Assembly: GCA_018432235.1 (NCBI GenBank)
Contig: JAHDLO010000022.1
Span: 62,001-126,000, forward strand
Source: Clostridiaceae bacterium
Lineage (GTDB): Bacteria; Bacillota; Clostridia; Peptostreptococcales; Natronincolaceae
DNA length: 64,000 bases
Reading direction: 5' to 3'
Part shown: positions 8,302 to 16,586 of the stretch, piece after piece
How positions within the stretch are numbered: position 1 is the first letter of the stretch
Layout: every line of letters starts with the position of its first letter
Translations under genes and position numbers: made by a program
Notes under the pieces: model-generated
The model's input: the letters and a program-made list of their open reading frames with translations, nothing else
Database searches by the model: none
Told to the model about the DNA's origin: nothing

Positions 8302-10633
8302 ACTAATTTTATTTGATGGAGCAATGGGGACCATGCTTCAAAAATCTGGTTTGAGGCTGGGGGAATTACCGGAGCTATTCAATATCAAAGAACCCTCTCT
8401 GATAACGGATATTCATAGGGAATATGTAAGGGCAGGAGCAGATATCATAACAACAAACACTTTTCAGGCCAACAGCTACAAGCTGAAGGAAAGCGGGTAT
8501 AGCGTTGAGACGGTAGTAGCGGCAGGGGTTAAAGTGGCAAAGGCGTCCGGTGCCAAATGGGTGGCTCTAGATATTGGCCCTATCGGAAAAATGATGAAGC
8601 CCCTTGGGGAGGTTACCTTTCACGAGGCCTATGAGGTCTTCAAGCAGCAGGTAATCGCAGGCGCTGAGGCTGGTGCGGATTTGATTTTGATCGAAACCAT
8701 ATCAGACATATATGAGGCTAGGGCAGCAATTCTGGCGGCAAAGGAAAATTGTGCTTTGCCGGTATTTTGCACCATGACCTTCCAAGGGGATGGGAGAACC
8801 TTTCTAGGTACCGATGCCATTACGGCGGCTACCGTCCTGCAGGCTTTGGGGGTAGATGCCTTGGGAATCAATTGCTCATTGGGACCTAAGGAGCTTAAGC
8901 CAATTTTAAAGGAGCTGTTGAAGTACTCTCATATTCCCGTTTTAATACAACCAAATGCTGGGTTGCCGGTTATGGTGGAGGGGAATACGGTATTTCCTGT
9001 GGCTGCCGAGGAGTTTGCTCAATACGCTAAAGCAATGGCAGAGGCTGGCGCAAGGCTGTTGGGGGGCTGCTGCGGCACTACACCAGAGCATATCAGCTGT
9101 ATTAAGGCAGCTCTAAAGGATTTAAGACCCAAGGAAATAGCCGTTAAGCCCTTGACTACAGTAGCCTCAGGCACTAAAACGGTGGTTTTAGATGAAGGAA
9201 CCACCATTATAGGTGAGCGGATAAACCCCACCGGCAAAAAGCGGCTAAAGGAAGCCCTAAGAAATGACAAAATTGAGGTGCTTCTAGCGGAGGCGATAGA
9301 GCAGACCAATGCCGGGGCCGAGGTGCTGGACGTTAATGTGGGGCTGCCGGAAATTGATGAAGTAAAAATGCTGGAGAGGGTTGTTCAGGAAATTCAAGGG
9401 GTGGTGGATACTCCCCTTCAGCTGGATACCATAAACCCCGAGGCCTTGGCGGCCGCCATAAGGCTTTATAATGGGAAGCCCATAATTAACTCTGTCAATG
9501 GTAAGGAAAAATCTATGGCGGAGGTATTTCCTATAGCTAAAAAGTATGGTGCTTGTGTTATCGGACTGACATTGGACGAAAGGGGTATCCCACAAACAGC
9601 AGAGGAGAGACTGGAAATAGCTGAAAGGATAATGAATAGGGCTTTAGCATATGGTATTCCTAAGGAAAATCTTCTGATAGACTGCTTGGTGGTGACGGCA
9701 TCGGCACAGCAATCTATGGTGAAGGAAACCATAAGAGCAGTAGGGCTGGTGAAGGAAAGGCTGGGGCTGAAGACTACTCTTGGGGTAAGTAACGTATCCT
9801 TTGGATTGCCTCAGAGGGAGCTTATCAATCGAAGCTTTTTAGCAGCTGTCCTGACGGCTGGACTGGATGCCCCTATTATGGACCCATTATCACAAGAAAT
9901 GCTAAATACAATAAGGAGCTTTAGGGTATTGTATAATCAGGATCAGGAGGCAAAGGCGTATATCGATGCGCTGGGGGGAGCCCCAAAGGCTTCTACCATA
10001 GCCCTTACAAATGATAAATCCATGGAGGAGCTAATAATAGAAGGCAGAAAAGCCGACATCTGTGAAAGGGTTAAGGAAATGCTACAGCTGCAGCCGCCTT
10101 TAGAAATCATCAATCAGCACTTCATTCCTGCCCTCGATAAAATCGGTCGAGGCTATGAGAAAGGAGAGCTGTATTTGCCACAGCTGCTGCGATCCGGTGA
10201 GGCTGTGAAGGCGGGATTAGAAGTCATTAAGGAAAGGGCCCTCAGCCAGTCGGAAGGAGTTGAAGGTGATAAAATCCTGGTGGCCACCGTTAAGGGGGAT
10301 ATTCACGATATCGGGAAAAATATTGCCAGAATGCTGCTGGAAAACTACGGCTATGATGTTATAGACCTAGGGAAGGATGTGGCAATTGAGGATATCGTTG
10401 CAGTCGTAAAGGAGAAGAATATTAAGCTGGTGGGCTTAAGCGCTTTGATGACCACAACCGTTAAAAATATGGCCCTAACCATAGCGGCATTGCAAAGAGA
10501 AGTACCGGAATGCAAAATCATGGTGGGGGGAGCGGTGCTGAATCCTGAATATGCTGAGATGATAGCAGCGGACTACTACGCAGCTGATGGTCAGGAGGGA
10601 GTACGAATTGCCAATGCCCTTTTTAAGGGATAG
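8273..10633 (+). CDS. metH: cobalamin-dependent methionine synthase, short form
   Basis: Transfers the methyl group of 5-methyltetrahydrofolate via cobalamin to homocysteine. 786 residues against about 1200 in E. coli, because the reactivation domain is separate. Residues 1-290: homocysteine domain with zinc ligands Cys201 (GINCSLGP), Cys266 and Cys267 (GGCCGTT). Residues 310-570: pterin domain (TTIIGERINPTGKK, EVLDVNVG). Residues 590-655: helical cap. Residues 660-786: B12 domain with the cobalt-ligand His678 in GDIHDIGKNI. The start is GTG at 8273, six bases after GGAGGGAGGAAGG; ATG at 8282 is possible but too far from that site. It overlaps the upstream gene by 29 bases. Confidence 0.95.
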   Translation: MGLMQELKDRLILFDGAMGTMLQKSGLRLGELPELFNIKEPSLITDIHREYVRAGADIITTNTFQANSYKLKESGYSVETVVAAGVKVAKASGAKWVALDIGPIGKMMKPLGEVTFHEAYEVFKQQVIAGAEAGADLILIETISDIYEARAAILAAKENCALPVFCTMTFQGDGRTFLGTDAITAATVLQALGVDALGINCSLGPKELKPILKELLKYSHIPVLIQPNAGLPVMVEGNTVFPVAAEEFAQYAKAMAEAGARLLGGCCGTTPEHISCIKAALKDLRPKEIAVKPLTTVASGTKTVVLDEGTTIIGERINPTGKKRLKEALRNDKIEVLLAEAIEQTNAGAEVLDVNVGLPEIDEVKMLERVVQEIQGVVDTPLQLDTINPEALAAAIRLYNGKPIINSVNGKEKSMAEVFPIAKKYGACVIGLTLDERGIPQTAEERLEIAERIMNRALAYGIPKENLLIDCLVVTASAQQSMVKETIRAVGLVKERLGLKTTLGVSNVSFGLPQRELINRSFLAAVLTAGLDAPIMDPLSQEMLNTIRSFRVLYNQDQEAKAYIDALGGAPKASTIALTNDKSMEELIIEGRKADICERVKEMLQLQPPLEIINQHFIPALDKIGRGYEKGELYLPQLLRSGEAVKAGLEVIKERALSQSEGVEGDKILVATVKGDIHDIGKNIARMLLENYGYDVIDLGKDVAIEDIVAVVKEKNIKLVGLSALMTTTVKNMALTIAALQREVPECKIMVGGAVLNPEYAEMIAADYYAADGQEGVRIANALFKG

Positions 10634-10652
10634 TACTATAATAGAGGCTTTT

Positions 10653-10681
10653 TAATAGGGGCAGTAAGTCTGCCCCTATTA
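10653..10681. terminator. 12-bp perfect inverted repeat ending the met operon
   Basis: TAATAGGGGCAG and CTGCCCCTATTA form a perfect stem with loop TAAGT between the metH stop and the end of the opposite-strand transpeptidase gene. There is no U-tract on either strand, so it may need a factor or only protect 3' ends. Confidence 0.6.
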
Positions 10682-10682
10682 G

Positions 10683-11054
10683 CTACATGATGTGAACAAC
10701 AGTACCCAGGGGTACAATATTATACAGCTCTATGACATCATTATTATACATCCGTATACATCCATGAGATACTGCATTACCAATCGATGCAGGTTCGTTT
10801 GTGCCATGTATGCCAATGCTGGGGGCCGTCAGTCCCATCCATCTTGAGCCATAGGGTCCGCCTGGGTTAGGGGTCTTATTTTTGATGGTAAATACCCCCT
10901 TAGGTGTTGGTGTTGAGGGCTTTCCAACCGCCACAGAATAGGTTTTTTGAATTGCGCCATTATTGTATAGCGTAAGGGTACGCTTGGCAGTGTCTACAGC
11001 AATACTATAGACTGGTGAAGTCATGGTAATAATTTTCTGATTGAATAAATGCAT
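10683..11054 (-). CDS. small L,D-transpeptidase (YkuD domain)
   Basis: Forms or exchanges 3-3 or protein cross-links in peptidoglycan. The 123-residue protein is essentially a bare YkuD domain: the catalytic block is HGTNEPASIG followed by SHGCIRM, with His83, His97 and catalytic Cys99. Upstream, AVGKPSTPTPKGVFTI is the usual substrate-flap strand. There is no clear signal peptide and no LysM or peptidoglycan-binding domain, so it may act inside the spore or leave by another route. The minus-strand site CAGGAGCTGATATAA precedes the ATG at 11054. It stands alone and faces the met operon. Confidence 0.88.
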   Translation of the reverse strand: MHLFNQKIITMTSPVYSIAVDTAKRTLTLYNNGAIQKTYSVAVGKPSTPTPKGVFTIKNKTPNPGGPYGSRWMGLTAPSIGIHGTNEPASIGNAVSHGCIRMYNNDVIELYNIVPLGTVVHIM

Positions 11055-11422
11055 TTATATCAGCTCCTGAGGTTTTATCGCATTTTATATCCTAGCTTAT
11101 TTAGCAGCATAAATTGACTGCTTAGTTAGATCTTTCATTATCATCATATTTACAATAGTTAAATAATGGAACTGATATCAGTGGGTTATCACGCAAAGGA
11201 AAGACGAGCCTTAATTTGCAAATTGAAAAGCTCGGTAACAGTATTTTGCAGCACAGATACCCGGATGGTTATTGGTAGTAGGGCTTATGCAAATAATAGC
11301 GATTAACAGAAATTGAGTAAAAGTAGAAATGCAGAAAAGGACCGTCCCAAAGCTGCAAAAATGTATATTTTCCATGAAATTGCTCACAATAGCAAAAAAA
11401 GATGTCATGGAGGAGATTATCA
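11055..11422 (+). other. 368-bp intergenic region, possible structured leader
   Basis: No convincing gene. CGAGC (11205-11209) can pair with GCTCG (11230-11234) around the palindrome AATTTGCAAATT, and a short GGACCGTCCC (11339-11348) belongs to the window's GGGACGG-type repeats. The last 20 bases carry the ribosome binding site GGAGGAG of the following gene. I do not recognise a known riboswitch. Confidence 0.3.
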
Positions 11423-11665
11423 ATGGATGCTTTAAGTGTAATGAGTATCAGGGTAGATAAAAGAACGGACTCAGCGCCAAGGGTTCAGGAGATTCTAACA
11501 AAGCACGGTGACATGATTATCGGCAGATTCGGAATTCACGACCCCGGTGAGGTGGATCATGGTTTAATCACCTTGAATATCAGGGGTGATATGAATAAGA
11601 TAAATGATATGATGGGTCAGCTTAATGATTTGCAGGGGGTTAAGACAAACCATATGCAGGCATAA
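11423..11665 (+). CDS. TM1266-like small ACT-fold protein (iron-only hydrogenase system regulator family)
   Basis: An 80-residue single ACT-like domain. The pattern MSIRVDKRTDSAPRVQEIL, then GDMIIGRFGI, GLITLNIRGD and a final GVKTNHMQA follows the family named after TM1266, often annotated as iron-only hydrogenase system regulator because it sits beside hydrogenase maturation genes in some anaerobes. Here no hydrogenase gene is nearby, so the role is open. I place the start at ATG 11423, nine bases after GGAGGAG; a longer frame from 11402 would read through that site. Its stop codon lies inside the left end of the 286-bp repeat element. Confidence 0.75.
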   Translation: MDALSVMSIRVDKRTDSAPRVQEILTKHGDMIIGRFGIHDPGEVDHGLITLNIRGDMNKINDMMGQLNDLQGVKTNHMQA

Positions 11666-11947
11666 TGTTGAAAAGCCCTCATCTTCTTCGTTGCTTCAAA
11701 AAATTATCTCATTTACGTATTAGTTGCATACGTGCAATCGGTAATTTTTTTCGCGCCTCGAATACAGCACCTTCCGGCACCTAAAAGCATAGATTATTCC
11801 TGGTTAAAATTCCATATAGCTGCGTTGTCGTCAGTCGCAATATAGCTCGATATTACTTCTTCCTCCGCCTTGCTCTATGAAAATTTTCCTCAGGGCTAAA
11901 CCTATTTTTTAAATGACGCAAGGTACTAAAGGCTTTTAAACATTATC
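11662..11947. repeat. 286-bp element with 16-bp terminal inverted repeats (MITE-like)
   Basis: ATAATGTTGAAAAGCC (11662-11677) is mirrored by GGCTTTTAAACATTAT (11932-11947) with one mismatch. The inside is non-coding, with several short palindromic stretches (for example TTACGTATTAGTTGCATACG). It starts within the stop codon region of the TM1266-like gene and separates that gene from the 12-bp hairpin that probably ended its transcript. I saw no transposase gene; movement in trans is an inference. Confidence 0.55.
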
Positions 11948-11977
11948 CTTAACCTTGAAAAGCCTTGAAAAATGCAG

Positions 11978-12005
11978 AAAGGACAGTTCGTTTGAACTGT
12001 CCTTT
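11978..12005 (+). terminator. perfect 12-bp hairpin
   Basis: AAAGGACAGTTC, loop GTTT, GAACTGTCCTTT. It is a strong hairpin with little U-tract, and lies beyond the repeat element after the TM1266-like gene. Confidence 0.6.
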
Positions 12006-12214
12006 AAAGTGACCCGATTTTAGGGAATCCTATTACCACTATCCTATCAAAAAAATGCCAAATAGGCAAGAAAAATAATGAAAAACAGAGAAAAAATTTG
12101 GTAGGGTCTCGGCAGCTATGGGGCGGCTTCGTCAAAATGATATCTCGGGTTTGTATTATGTCGATATTTTCATTAAAATATTAATACAGTTGATGAAAAA
12201 AAGGAGGCCTGAAT

Positions 12215-14521
12215 ATGCTGGCGAAGGCGCACAGGGATTATCAGGAGGAACGGAAGCATTTAGAGAAGACGGAGGACTGGATAGCAACAGAGCTGGATTA
12301 CTTAGAAAATCATGAGGAAATACTGAAGAAGGAAATTTTAGCCATCAGGAAGACGGTAACCCATCTCATGGATGAAAGGCTTGTTGCCAAACAGCAGCTG
12401 CATAAAATGACCGCTAGAAATGTGGAGAACCTACAGAAGGCAAAGGATAATCCCTATTTTGGCAGGATTGATTTTCAAGAGAGCTGGCGGGAGGATTTAG
12501 AGGAAATATATATCGGTAAATACGGCCTCCACGACAGGGAGGATGAATTCCCCATAGTGGTGGATTGGCGGGCTCCTATAGCAGATGTGTATTACAGCGG
12601 TCATAGTAAGGAGGTTTCCTACAGGGCCCCATCCGGTGAGATCACAGGTGAGCTTCATCTCAAGCGTCGTTTTGAAATAAGGGCTGGAGAGCTAAAGGAA
12701 ATCTTTGATGAAAAAACCTCTGAGGAACAGATTGAGGACAGTCTGAAGGGAAAGGGCGAATTTCTGACGGAGGCCCTAAATAAGACAACTCAGGGAAGGC
12801 TGAAGGAGATTGTGGCCACCATACAGGACCAGCAGAACAAAATCATAAGGAGCGAAATGATAAGGCCGCTGGTGGTTCAAGGGGTGGCCGGTAGTGGAAA
12901 AACCACCATAGCCCTCCATAGAATGGCCTACCTAATATATAATAACAGACGGAATACAGATGCTAACTATATGGTGGTGGCGCCCAATAAGCTGTTCTTG
13001 AACTATATTTCTGATATTCTGCCGGATTTAGGTGTCGATAATGTCTATCAAACCACCTTTGAGGAATGGGCATTGGGCCTCATAAAGACAAAAATTAAGC
13101 TGACCAATACCACAGACCAGCTGAATATCCTTATGCAGCAGCAGCACCCCATGGCAAAAACCATTACTACAGTGGCGAGAATAAAGGGCTCCTTGCTCTT
13201 TAAAAAGGTAATAGATAATAGCTTTAGGCAGCTGGAGAGGAGCATACTACCCCCTGAGGCTATACAGCTGGAGGGCATACCACTTTTGACTAGGGAGAGG
13301 CTGCTGGAAATTTTCCTAACCTCAAATCTTCATCTGGCCCTACAGCAAAGGGTAGAGAAGCTGAAGGAATATGTGAAGCTGAGGCTAAAGAAGGAGCTGC
13401 CGGATATTCAGTTAAGAATAGAAGACATGTATCGAAGCATTATCAATCAATTAAAGAGTACAACGGAGGATATAGAGAGCATCAGAGGAGAGATCATTAA
13501 GGCCTATGATGAACGGGATCAGCTGCTTTTAAAGATAAAGCAACAGCTTAACAGCACCATAGAGCAATATTTTTCCCAGATAAAAATCCCCAGTACCATT
13601 GAGTTTTATAGAGAAATTTTCACAGAGGCGGCAGAGCTATCTAAGGCCTTTGAGGGTAGACTGGGGTCAGAGGTGTACCAGCAGGCCCTAGCCCATATCA
13701 CAGAAATTCTGTCGAATGCTTCCTTTCAGCTGGATGATCTTGCCCCCCTGGCCTATATCCACATCAAGCTACTGGGATTGGAGGATAAAAACAAGTTTAC
13801 CCATATTGTTATCGATGAGGCTCAGGATTTTGATGAATTTAGAATCAGTGTTCTGAGGGAGCTTTCCATGAATGATTCCTTTACCTTTGTGGGGGATTTG
13901 TCTCAGGGTATTTATGCCTATAGAGGTGTTAGAAGCTGGGATAAAACCATGGAGCGGGTCTTCCCTAACAAGGAGTATCAGTATCATGTGCTTACCACCA
14001 GCTACCGTTCCACTATAGAAATCGTAGACCTCGCCAACAGTGTCATTAAGAAATGCAAGGGCTTAGAGGCTGTGCTGGCAGAGCCGATATTCAGGCATGG
14101 TGAAAAGCCTGTGTTATATGGATGTAGCAACGGCAGTGAAATGAAGGCCAGAGCCTTAGCTCAGCTGGAGGCCTATAATCAGGAGGGCTATGCTTCTATC
14201 GCAATCATCTGTAAGGATATGGCCACCACTGAGGCCGTATACAAGACCATGAAGAAGTCTGCGCCCATTCATTTAATAACCGATAAGGTGACGGACTATC
14301 AAGGGGGTATCGTGGTGATTCCCACATATTTGTCAAAGGGATTGGAGTTTGATGGGGTTATCATATGGGGTGCTGATAGTGAGAGCTACGTTATGGCGGA
14401 TTTAGATATAAAACTCTTCTTCATAGCGATTACCAGGGCCCTTCATAGGGTAACAATACTGCATGAGGGAGATTGTACCGAGATTTTAAAAGGCTCAGAG
14501 GATGTCCTGGAAATAGGCTAG
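12215..14521 (+). CDS. helD: HelD-like UvrD/Rep-family helicase (RNA polymerase recycling)
   Basis: 768 residues, close to the B. subtilis HelD length. The N-terminal 90 residues are charged and helical (EERKHLEKTEDW and on), as in the HelD arm that reaches into the RNA polymerase secondary channel. IVVDWRAPIADVYY is a HelD landmark. The first motor domain has Walker A GVAGSGKTT near residue 225; the second has VIDEAQDF near 530, GDLSQGIYAYRG, and late motifs TSYRST and KGLEFDGVI. Known HelD proteins pull stalled RNA polymerase off DNA with ATP. The start is fixed by AAAGGAGG nine bases before ATG 12215. It is a single-gene unit. Confidence 0.9.
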   Translation: MLAKAHRDYQEERKHLEKTEDWIATELDYLENHEEILKKEILAIRKTVTHLMDERLVAKQQLHKMTARNVENLQKAKDNPYFGRIDFQESWREDLEEIYIGKYGLHDREDEFPIVVDWRAPIADVYYSGHSKEVSYRAPSGEITGELHLKRRFEIRAGELKEIFDEKTSEEQIEDSLKGKGEFLTEALNKTTQGRLKEIVATIQDQQNKIIRSEMIRPLVVQGVAGSGKTTIALHRMAYLIYNNRRNTDANYMVVAPNKLFLNYISDILPDLGVDNVYQTTFEEWALGLIKTKIKLTNTTDQLNILMQQQHPMAKTITTVARIKGSLLFKKVIDNSFRQLERSILPPEAIQLEGIPLLTRERLLEIFLTSNLHLALQQRVEKLKEYVKLRLKKELPDIQLRIEDMYRSIINQLKSTTEDIESIRGEIIKAYDERDQLLLKIKQQLNSTIEQYFSQIKIPSTIEFYREIFTEAAELSKAFEGRLGSEVYQQALAHITEILSNASFQLDDLAPLAYIHIKLLGLEDKNKFTHIVIDEAQDFDEFRISVLRELSMNDSFTFVGDLSQGIYAYRGVRSWDKTMERVFPNKEYQYHVLTTSYRSTIEIVDLANSVIKKCKGLEAVLAEPIFRHGEKPVLYGCSNGSEMKARALAQLEAYNQEGYASIAIICKDMATTEAVYKTMKKSAPIHLITDKVTDYQGGIVVIPTYLSKGLEFDGVIIWGADSESYVMADLDIKLFFIAITRALHRVTILHEGDCTEILKGSEDVLEIG

Positions 14522-14648
14522 TGCCTAAACGAAATGCCTTGACATTTGCCAAAATTCCGTTATGCTTATAAATGATATAAATTATGGAAATATATATAGA
14601 TAAGATAAAATGCTTTTTAGGCAGTGTTTCTTACAGAGGAGTGAAGTG

Positions 14649-15512
14649 ATGCTATTAGCTAATGATTGGAAGGATTATGAATTAATTGATACAGCCGATG
14701 GTGAAAAGCTGGAGCGATGGGGAAATTATACTCTAAGGCGACCGGACCCACAGGTCATATGGCCCCCCAGCAAGAATATGAAGCTTTGGGAATATGCCGA
14801 TGCCCATTATCATCGCAGCAAAAGCGGTGGCGGCAACTGGGAATACAAAAAGAAGATGCCGGAGCGATGGACAATATCCTACGGCCCTTTATCCTTTTAC
14901 ATAGAGCCCACGGGCTTTAAGCACACAGGGCTTTTTCCGGAGCAGGCAGTTAACTGGAAGTGGATTATGGAGAAAATCGCTGCAGCAGGAAGACCTGTCA
15001 GGGTGCTAAATCTCTTTGCCTATACCGGGGGAGCCACAGTAGCTGCCGCCCAGGCCGGTGCCGAGGTCTGTCATGTGGATGCCTCCAAGGGAATGGTGCA
15101 ATGGGCGAAGGAAAACATAGAGCTATCGGGCCTACAGGACAGAAGTGTTCGTTTTATTGTTGATGATGTTATGAAATTCGTCCAAAGGGAAAAGAGAAGG
15201 GGTAAGACCTATGATGCCATCATCATGGACCCACCCTCCTATGGCAGAGGTCCAAAGGGAGAAATTTGGAAGATTGAGGATTCGTTATTTGGCTTTGTTG
15301 AGGAATGCATAGACATCCTATCAGAGGATCCGATTTTCTTTTTAATAAATTCCTATACCACAGGCTTTTCTCCACAGGTGCTTTCAAATATTTTGAGCTT
15401 TACCGTAGGAAAAAAATATGGAGGGAAGGCTAATAGTGGAGAAGTAGGTATTCCAGTATCCAATACTGAGGTTGTACTACCCTGCGGAATTTACGGTCGC
15501 TGGGAAAAATAA
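14649..15512 (+). CDS. SAM-dependent RNA methyltransferase, RlmI-like
   Basis: A class I methyltransferase of about 287 residues. The SAM-binding strand is VLNLFAYTGGATVAAAQAGA and the catalytic block is IIMDPPSYGRGPKGE, the DPPSY form seen in 23S rRNA cytosine or guanine methyltransferases of the RlmI/RlmK group. The N-terminal 90 residues lack the PUA domain of RlmI and instead contain a WxxxK-rich stretch. I choose ATG 14649, placed after AGAGGAGTGAAGTG, rather than the longer frame from 14610. A 59-codon winged-helix gene follows after 23 bases. The target base is not predictable from this sequence. Confidence 0.82.
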   Translation: MLLANDWKDYELIDTADGEKLERWGNYTLRRPDPQVIWPPSKNMKLWEYADAHYHRSKSGGGNWEYKKKMPERWTISYGPLSFYIEPTGFKHTGLFPEQAVNWKWIMEKIAAAGRPVRVLNLFAYTGGATVAAAQAGAEVCHVDASKGMVQWAKENIELSGLQDRSVRFIVDDVMKFVQREKRRGKTYDAIIMDPPSYGRGPKGEIWKIEDSLFGFVEECIDILSEDPIFFLINSYTTGFSPQVLSNILSFTVGKKYGGKANSGEVGIPVSNTEVVLPCGIYGRWEK

Positions 15513-15535
15513 AATTAATAGGGAGGCAATCACAA

Positions 15536-15715
15536 ATGAGTACAAATGATGCTGTATTAAAGGTTTTAAAGGAAGCAGTAGGGCCTATGAAGGCTGGAGA
15601 CATTGCAGAGGTCTCCGGTATCGACAAAAAGGATATTGATAAGGCAATTAAGGTGCTAAAGGATGAGGGGAAGATTGTTTCACCGAAAAGATGCTTCTAT
15701 TCTGCTGCAGAATAG
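15536..15715 (+). CDS. very small winged-helix-like DNA-binding protein (59 residues)
   Basis: A short gene with a good site AGGGAGG ten bases before ATG. It reads MSTNDAVLKVLKEAVGPMKA, GDIAEVSGIDKKDIDKAI, KVLKDEGKIVSPKRCFYSA. This is a helix-turn-helix followed by a short wing, as in small MarR/ROK-like or archaeal-type winged-helix fragments. Similar tiny transcriptional-regulator proteins are common in Clostridia. It follows the methyltransferase by 23 bases and is probably on the same transcript, ending at the hairpin at 15736. Its target is unknown; a nucleic-acid-binding role is inferred from the fold pattern only. Confidence 0.7.
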   Translation: MSTNDAVLKVLKEAVGPMKAGDIAEVSGIDKKDIDKAIKVLKDEGKIVSPKRCFYSAAE

Positions 15716-15735
15716 TATAGCTTAGCTGTTATTGA

Positions 15736-15792
15736 GGGACGGGATTCAAGGCATATTTCAAGGGCCTGACCGTCCCTAAAAAATTTTTTTAT
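15736..15792 (+). terminator. GGGACGG...CCGTCCC hairpin with U-tract
   Basis: GGGACGG (15736-15742) pairs with CCGTCCC (15770-15776) and is followed by AAAAAATTTTTTT. It ends the methyltransferase and winged-helix transcript. The stem is one of several in this window based on the word GGGACGG. Confidence 0.7.
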
Positions 15793-15866
15793 AGAAGCTC
15801 GAACATTTTTTAACAATTAACCTTCTATATATATAAGGAAATCTAAAAGGAAGGAAGTGTAGGCTT

Positions 15867-16586
15867 TTGTTAGTAATTAGCAATGTCAGCAAAAACTATG
15901 ATAATGAAAAAAAGGCCGTAGACAATCTTTCCCTCGAAATTAAGCAGGGGGAAATTATAGGCTTTATCGGCCCCAATGGTGCAGGTAAAACCACCACCAT
16001 TAAGATGATAACGGGAATTCTTGCTCCCACCACAGGAGAAATAAGGATTAATGGAAAAGACATCAACAAAGAGCCGGTGGAGGCCAAAAGAAATTTTACC
16101 TTTGTTCCAGATCATCCCACAATCTTTGATGGGATAAGGGGAATTGAATACTTGAACTTCATAGCAGATATGTACGATATTCCTGAGGCTGTAAGGCAGG
16201 AGAGAATTGAAAGGTTTACCAAGACTTTTCAAATTTACACTGCCCTAAAGGATTCCATCAGCTCATACTCCCATGGGATGCGGCAGAAGCTTTTAATATC
16301 CGGTGCGTTACTACCCAACCCGAAGCTATTTATTTTGGATGAGCCTATGGTTGGACTGGACCCTCAGTCCAACAAAATGCTAAAGGACATAATGAAGGAG
16401 CACTGTAAAAACGGCGGTACGGTGTTCTTTTCCTCCCATATGCTGGAGGTAGTGGAAAATCTATGTGATAGGGTGGCTATTATACATAAGGGTAAGCTTA
16501 TCGCTTGTGATACCTTGGAGAAGATAAAGCAAAAGAATGACACCTCCCTGGAGGAAATTTTCCTGGAGATGACCAAGGATGAATAA
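15867..16586 (+). CDS. ABC transporter ATP-binding protein
   Basis: A 239-residue ATPase subunit. Walker A is GPNGAGKTT, the signature is SSYSHGMRQK (SHGMR in place of LSGGQ), Walker B is LFILDEPMVGLDP and the switch His is in FFSSHMLEVVE. The SHGMRQK signature and the C-terminal LEEIFLEMTKDE are typical of the CcmA/NatA-type group with large polytopic permeases. It starts with TTG at 15867 after AAGGAAGTG. The last eight bases overlap the permease gene, so the two form one transporter. Substrate unknown. Confidence 0.88.
   Translation: MLVISNVSKNYDNEKKAVDNLSLEIKQGEIIGFIGPNGAGKTTTIKMITGILAPTTGEIRINGKDINKEPVEAKRNFTFVPDHPTIFDGIRGIEYLNFIADMYDIPEAVRQERIERFTKTFQIYTALKDSISSYSHGMRQKLLISGALLPNPKLFILDEPMVGLDPQSNKMLKDIMKEHCKNGGTVFFSSHMLEVVENLCDRVAIIHKGKLIACDTLEKIKQKNDTSLEEIFLEMTKDE

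Noticed and set aside
11211..11423. 70-codon minus-strand frame upstream of the TM1266-like gene
   Set aside because: It has no ribosome binding site, overlaps the start of a better-supported gene, and its sequence shows no protein-like pattern.
12118..12315. 65-codon plus-strand frame overlapping the start of helD
   Set aside because: It lies in another frame over the helD start and its ribosome binding site; helD has clear family motifs.
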